Source: an uncultured Rhodanobacter sp. (GTDB lineage: Bacteria; Pseudomonadota; Gammaproteobacteria; Xanthomonadales; Rhodanobacteraceae). From it: DNA of 8,776 bases. Within the stretch, counting starts at the first letter, position 1. The number at the start of each line of letters is the position of its first letter. Shown in pieces: positions 5,921-8,776 of the stretch. The stretch covers positions 1 to 8,776 of the forward strand of contig CALCWL010000392.1 of assembly GCA_937906285.1 (NCBI GenBank), written 5' to 3'. A model generated the notes under the pieces. The model had not been told where the DNA came from. It saw nothing but the letters and a program-made list of their open reading frames with translations, and did no database searches. A program made the translations under genes and the position numbers.

Positions 5921-6969
5921 AAATCGCCTTTATCGTGGTGGCCGCGCTGATGGTCGCGCTGGCGCTGGCTGCCCTGCTCGTGCCGCTGGTGCGCGAAGGG
6001 CGCCGCTCCGGCCACACGCGCGGCGTGTTCGTGCTCTGCCTGTCCATCGCCCTGCTGCTGCCGCTGGGCGCCGGCGTGCTCTATCTGAAGGTCGGCACGC
6101 CGGCGGCGCTCAACGGAGTCTCCGCGCAGGCGCAGACGCCGATCAGCCTGCCGCAGGCGATCGCCCAGCTGCGCCAGCACCTGGCGCAGCAGCCCGACGA
6201 CCAGCAAGGCTGGATGCTGCTGGCGCAGACCAGCGCAATGATGCGCCAGCCCGGTGACGCGCGTGACGCGTGGGACCACGTGCTGAAACTCGACGCCAAC
6301 AACGCCGAGGCGATGGTGGGCTGGGCCGAAAGCGATTCGATGCTGCGCGCCGACCACCGGATCGACGGCCGCGCCCGCGAGCTGCTGCAGCGTGCCGTGA
6401 AGCAACACCCGGACAACCAGCGCGGGCTGTGGCTGCTCGGCATCAGCGACTTCCAGCGCGGCGACTATCGCAGCGCCGCCGCCACCTGGCGCCTGCTGCA
6501 ACCGCAGCTCGAACCCGGCTCCAGCGTGGCCCAATCCGTCGCCGAGCAGATCGCCATCGCCGACGCCCGCGCCGGCGGCGCACCGGCCGATGCCTCCGGC
6601 AGCGCCGCGGCGGCCGTGCCCGCAGGCGCCTCGCTGCAGGTCAACGTCACCTTGGCGCCGGCGCTGCAGGCCAAGCTGGCCAAGGGCGACGTGCTCTACG
6701 TCTACGCGCGCGCGCCGGATGGCCCGCCGATGCCGCTGGCCGTGGCGCGGATCGAGCCGGTCAAGCTGCCCGTCACGGTCACCCTCAACGATGCCATGGC
6801 GATGACGCCCGCGTACAAGCTGTCGTCGGTGGCGCGGGTTTTCGTCGGTGCGCGGATCAGCCACGACGGCCAGCCCACCGCCGCGCCCGGCGACCTCGAA
6901 GGGGATGCCGGCGTGGTCGAGGTCGCGCGCAAGACGCCGGTCGCCATCACCATCGACAAGGTGCGCTGA
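5917..6969 (+). CDS. ccmI: CcmI (CycH), apocytochrome c chaperone with TPR domain
   Basis: CcmI binds the C-termini of apocytochromes and delivers them to CcmF/CcmH. The 350-residue protein has two membrane segments (about 3-23 and 37-57) with an intervening Arg-rich cytoplasmic loop, a periplasmic TPR region (about 80-210, with GWMLLAQ, DARDAW, and the CcmI-typical ADHRIDGRARELLQRA and GLWLLGISDFQRGDY), an Ala/Gly-rich linker (about 210-238), and a C-terminal beta-rich domain with APDGPPMPLAVARI and LPVTVTLNDAMAM. The start is GTG in a GTGA overlap with ccmH. It ends the ccm cluster, and the next gene begins 2 nt later, so the transcript probably continues. Confidence 0.93.
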   Translation: MKIAFIVVAALMVALALAALLVPLVREGRRSGHTRGVFVLCLSIALLLPLGAGVLYLKVGTPAALNGVSAQAQTPISLPQAIAQLRQHLAQQPDDQQGWMLLAQTSAMMRQPGDARDAWDHVLKLDANNAEAMVGWAESDSMLRADHRIDGRARELLQRAVKQHPDNQRGLWLLGISDFQRGDYRSAAATWRLLQPQLEPGSSVAQSVAEQIAIADARAGGAPADASGSAAAAVPAGASLQVNVTLAPALQAKLAKGDVLYVYARAPDGPPMPLAVARIEPVKLPVTVTLNDAMAMTPAYKLSSVARVFVGARISHDGQPTAAPGDLEGDAGVVEVARKTPVAITIDKVR

Positions 6970-6971
6970 CG

Positions 6972-8096
6972 ATGGGCGATGCGCGCCGGTATCTGGACCT
7001 GCCCTCGCCGTTTCCGATGAAGCGCGGCGGCGAGCTGCACGGCGCGCATGTCGCCTACGAAACCTGGGGCACCCTGAACGCGGCGCGCGACAACGCGGTG
7101 CTGGTGCTCACCGGGCTGTCGCCCAGTGCGCACATGACCTCGTGCGACGAGGACCCCTCGCCTGGCTGGTGGCAGGACATGGCCGGTCCCGGCAAGGCGA
7201 TCGACACGGATCGCTGGTTCGCGATCTGCGTGAATTCGCTGGGCAGCGACAAGGGTTCCACTGGCCCCGCCTCGATCGATCCGGCCACCGGCGAGCCGTA
7301 TCGACTGGACTTTCCCGAGCTGGCACTGGAGGACGTGGCCAACGCCGCGCACGCGGTGGTCGCCAGTCTCGGCATCACGCAACTGGCCTGCCTGATCGGC
7401 TGCTCGATGGGCGGCATGAGCGCGCTGGCCTACATGCTGCTGCATCCGGGCAGCGTGCGCGCGCACATCAGCGTGGATACCGCGCCGCAGGCGCAGCCGT
7501 TCGCCATCGCGATCCGCTCCCTGCAGCGCGAGGCGATCCGCCTCGACCGGCACTGGAACGAAGGCGTCTACGATGATGCCAACTATCCCGACATCGGCAT
7601 GAGCATCGCGCGCAAGCTCGGCGTGATCACCTACCGCTCGGCGATGGAGTGGAACGGCCGCTTCGCGCGCATCCGGCTCGATCCGGAGCAGCGCGAGGAC
7701 GAACCGTTCGGCCGCGAGTTCCAGGTGGAGTCCTACCTCGAAGGCCACGCCCGGCGTTTCGTGCGCACCTTCGATCCCAACTGCTACCTGTACCTGTCGC
7801 GCGCCAGCGACTGGTTCGACATTGCCGAATACGGCCACGGCAGCGTGCAGGAAGGGCTCAAGCGCATCTGCATCGAACAGGCCATGGTGATCGGCGTAAG
7901 CACCGATATCCTGTTTCCGCTGCAGCAGCAGGAGCAGATCGCCGAAGGCCTGCAGGCTGCCGGCGCCAAGGTGGAATTCGTGGCGTTGGATTCGCCCCAG
8001 GGCCACGACGCTTTCCTGGTGGACATCGAGCACTACAGCCCCGCCATCGGCGGATTCCTGAACCGCCTGGCGGCCGCGCCATCGCCGCGCTGGTAG
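6972..8096 (+). CDS. metX: MetX-family acyltransferase, probably serine O-succinyltransferase
   Basis: This is a 374-residue alpha/beta-hydrolase of the MetX family, cytoplasmic, which transfers an acyl group from acyl-CoA to the hydroxyl of serine or homoserine. The nucleophile elbow GCSMGG (143-148) places Ser145, with Asp312 (STDILFP) and His345 (QGHDAF) completing the triad. Further family landmarks are VAYETWG (27-33), NSLGSDKGSTGPAS (88-101) and the IRSLQREAIR stretch (181-190). Near residue 47 the sequence is TGLSPSAH rather than the ALTGDSH of classical homoserine acetyltransferases. From memory, that variant is typical of the Xanthomonadales branch shown to be L-serine O-succinyltransferase, feeding cysteine or cystathionine synthesis. 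Homoserine O-succinyl- or acetyltransferase remains possible. The ATG lies 2 nt after ccmI, with AAGG at 6958-6961. The gene is probably cotranscribed with ccm. Confidence 0.88.
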   Translation: MGDARRYLDLPSPFPMKRGGELHGAHVAYETWGTLNAARDNAVLVLTGLSPSAHMTSCDEDPSPGWWQDMAGPGKAIDTDRWFAICVNSLGSDKGSTGPASIDPATGEPYRLDFPELALEDVANAAHAVVASLGITQLACLIGCSMGGMSALAYMLLHPGSVRAHISVDTAPQAQPFAIAIRSLQREAIRLDRHWNEGVYDDANYPDIGMSIARKLGVITYRSAMEWNGRFARIRLDPEQREDEPFGREFQVESYLEGHARRFVRTFDPNCYLYLSRASDWFDIAEYGHGSVQEGLKRICIEQAMVIGVSTDILFPLQQQEQIAEGLQAAGAKVEFVALDSPQGHDAFLVDIEHYSPAIGGFLNRLAAAPSPRW

Positions 8097-8099
8097 ACT
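8091..8099 (+). promoter_or_regulatory. Possible extended -10 promoter for the cysteine dioxygenase gene
   Basis: TGGTAGACT at the end of the acyltransferase gene fits an extended -10 (TGn plus TAGACT). It would start transcription about 25 nt before the dioxygenase ATG. No -35 match is visible at the usual distance, so this is tentative. Confidence 0.3.
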
Positions 8100-8129
8100 C
8101 TGGCCGCCACTCGCCCATCCGAGACCGCC

Positions 8130-8711
8130 ATGCTCACCCTGGATTTCCCCGGCAGCCGCACCCTGATCGACGCGATCGACGCCGCCGTGGCCAAACCCAC
8201 CACCCACGAACTCACCGACAGCCTGCGCCAGAGCCTGTGCCGGCTGATCCGCGAACAGGCCGTGCGCCTGCCCGAATGCGTGTTCGAGGCCAACCCGGAG
8301 CACTACGCGCGCCGCGAGCTGTACCGCAGCGAGGACCACGGCTACTGCGTGGTGGCGATGACCTGGGGGCCGGGCCAGGGGACGCCGATCCACGACCACG
8401 ATGGCATGTGGTGCGTCGAGGGCGTCTGGAACGGCGCGCTGGAGATCGTGCAGTACGAACTGCTGGAACATGACGCGCAACGCTACTGCTTCCAGGCAGT
8501 CGGCTCGATCCAGGCCGGCGCCGGTTCCGCCGGCAGCCTGATCCCGCCGCACGAATACCACAGCATCCGCAACCCCAGCGACGACGCCGTCACCGTCAGC
8601 CTGCACGTCTACTCCGGCCCGATGGTTCGCTGCTCGGTGTTCCAGCCGCTGCCCGAAGACCGCTGGTACGGCCGCGACGTGCGCCAGCTGGGTCTCGACC
8701 GCGTGCACTGA
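8130..8711 (+). CDS. Cysteine dioxygenase (Arg-type, cupin fold)
   Basis: This iron-dependent cytoplasmic enzyme oxidises L-cysteine to cysteine sulfinate. The 193-residue cupin carries the full mammalian-type active-site set when aligned to rat CDO by spacing: iron ligands His88, His90 and His144; carboxylate-binding Arg61 with Tyr59 (YARR); and the Ser-His-Tyr strand (SLHVY, 157-161) with His159 and Tyr161. Cys95 in DGMWCVEG is five residues after His90, matching rat Cys93, so a Cys-Tyr thioether cofactor with Tyr161 is possible. The gene starts 33 nt after the acyltransferase with only a weak ribosome site and may have its own promoter. A related thiol dioxygenase such as mercaptopropionate dioxygenase is less likely, because those carry Gln in place of the Arg. 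Confidence 0.88.
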   Translation: MLTLDFPGSRTLIDAIDAAVAKPTTHELTDSLRQSLCRLIREQAVRLPECVFEANPEHYARRELYRSEDHGYCVVAMTWGPGQGTPIHDHDGMWCVEGVWNGALEIVQYELLEHDAQRYCFQAVGSIQAGAGSAGSLIPPHEYHSIRNPSDDAVTVSLHVYSGPMVRCSVFQPLPEDRWYGRDVRQLGLDRVH

Positions 8712-8723
8712 ACCCGGCATAAT
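8695..8723 (+). promoter_or_regulatory. Likely sigma-70 promoter of tRNA-Leu
   Basis: TCGACC (8695-8700) and CATAAT (8718-8723) are separated by 17 bp, matching four and five of six consensus positions. The CATAAT stands out in this GC-rich DNA. A C-rich discriminator (8725-8728, then G) follows, as is common for stable RNA genes under stringent control. Transcription would begin about 8-10 nt before the mature tRNA. The -35 overlaps the end of the dioxygenase gene. Confidence 0.55.
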
Positions 8724-8738
8724 TCCCCGCTCACGCAT

Positions 8739-8776
8739 GCCGGTGTGGCGGAATGGTAGACGCGGCGGACTCAAAA
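8739..8776 (+). tRNA. tRNA-Leu (anticodon CAA), 5' part only
   Basis: The acceptor 5' strand GCCGGTG (8739-8745), then TG, a D arm containing GGAATGGTAGACGC and the anticodon 5' stem ending GCGGA lead to the loop CTCAAAA (8770-8776). Anticodon CAA falls at 8772-8774, reading UUG. The first 20 bases resemble bacterial tRNA-Leu, a class II tRNA. The long variable arm, T arm and 3' acceptor strand lie beyond the window, so the fold cannot be confirmed here. Confidence 0.9.

Noticed and set aside
6702..8774. Long minus-strand open frame (690 codons) opposite the acyltransferase and dioxygenase genes
   Set aside because: It spans two unmistakable + strand genes and part of ccmI and the tRNA; composition is that of a GC-rich shadow.

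Overview
The window is about 8.8 kb of very GC-rich, densely packed DNA, with every protein gene on the + strand. Protein similarity, the style of the cytochrome c maturation (ccm) operon and the A/T-containing GGGAATN heptamer repeats together suggest a gammaproteobacterium of the Lysobacterales (Xanthomonadales), most likely Rhodanobacteraceae (Rhodanobacter/Dyella-like). The taxonomy is inferred from recalled family resemblance, not from a search.

Region 1 (18-6969) is a complete System I ccm operon in the order ccmA-B-C-D-E-F-G-H-I. CcmA and CcmB form the ABC transporter that releases haem-loaded CcmE. CcmC with CcmD loads haem onto the periplasmic chaperone CcmE. CcmF, CcmH and CcmI form the haem ligation and apocytochrome-handling complex. 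CcmG is the thioredoxin-like reductant that keeps the CXXCH cysteines reduced. Most junctions are ATGA or GTGA start/stop overlaps, which suggests translational coupling. The exceptions are the short gaps ccmA-ccmB and ccmD-ccmE, and a 143-bp ccmE-ccmF gap occupied by an inverted pair of heptamer-repeat clusters. The operon promoter is not visible because ccmA starts at the left edge.

Region 2 (6972-8711) holds two sulfur amino acid genes. A MetX-family acyltransferase, probably the serine O-succinyltransferase type known from Xanthomonadales, starts 2 nt after ccmI. An Arg-type cysteine dioxygenase follows it. One would feed cysteine or cystathionine synthesis and the other degrades cysteine.

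Region 3 (8739-8776) is the 5' half of a tRNA-Leu (anticodon CAA), preceded by a recognisable promoter and cut by the window end.

The main anomaly is in CcmC. Compared with the E. coli protein it lacks 17 residues in frame, covering the end of the third membrane segment and the first part of the haem-binding WWD domain, although both haem-ligand histidines and the rest of the protein are present. I see no mobile element, CRISPR array, phage gene or obviously new multi-gene system.
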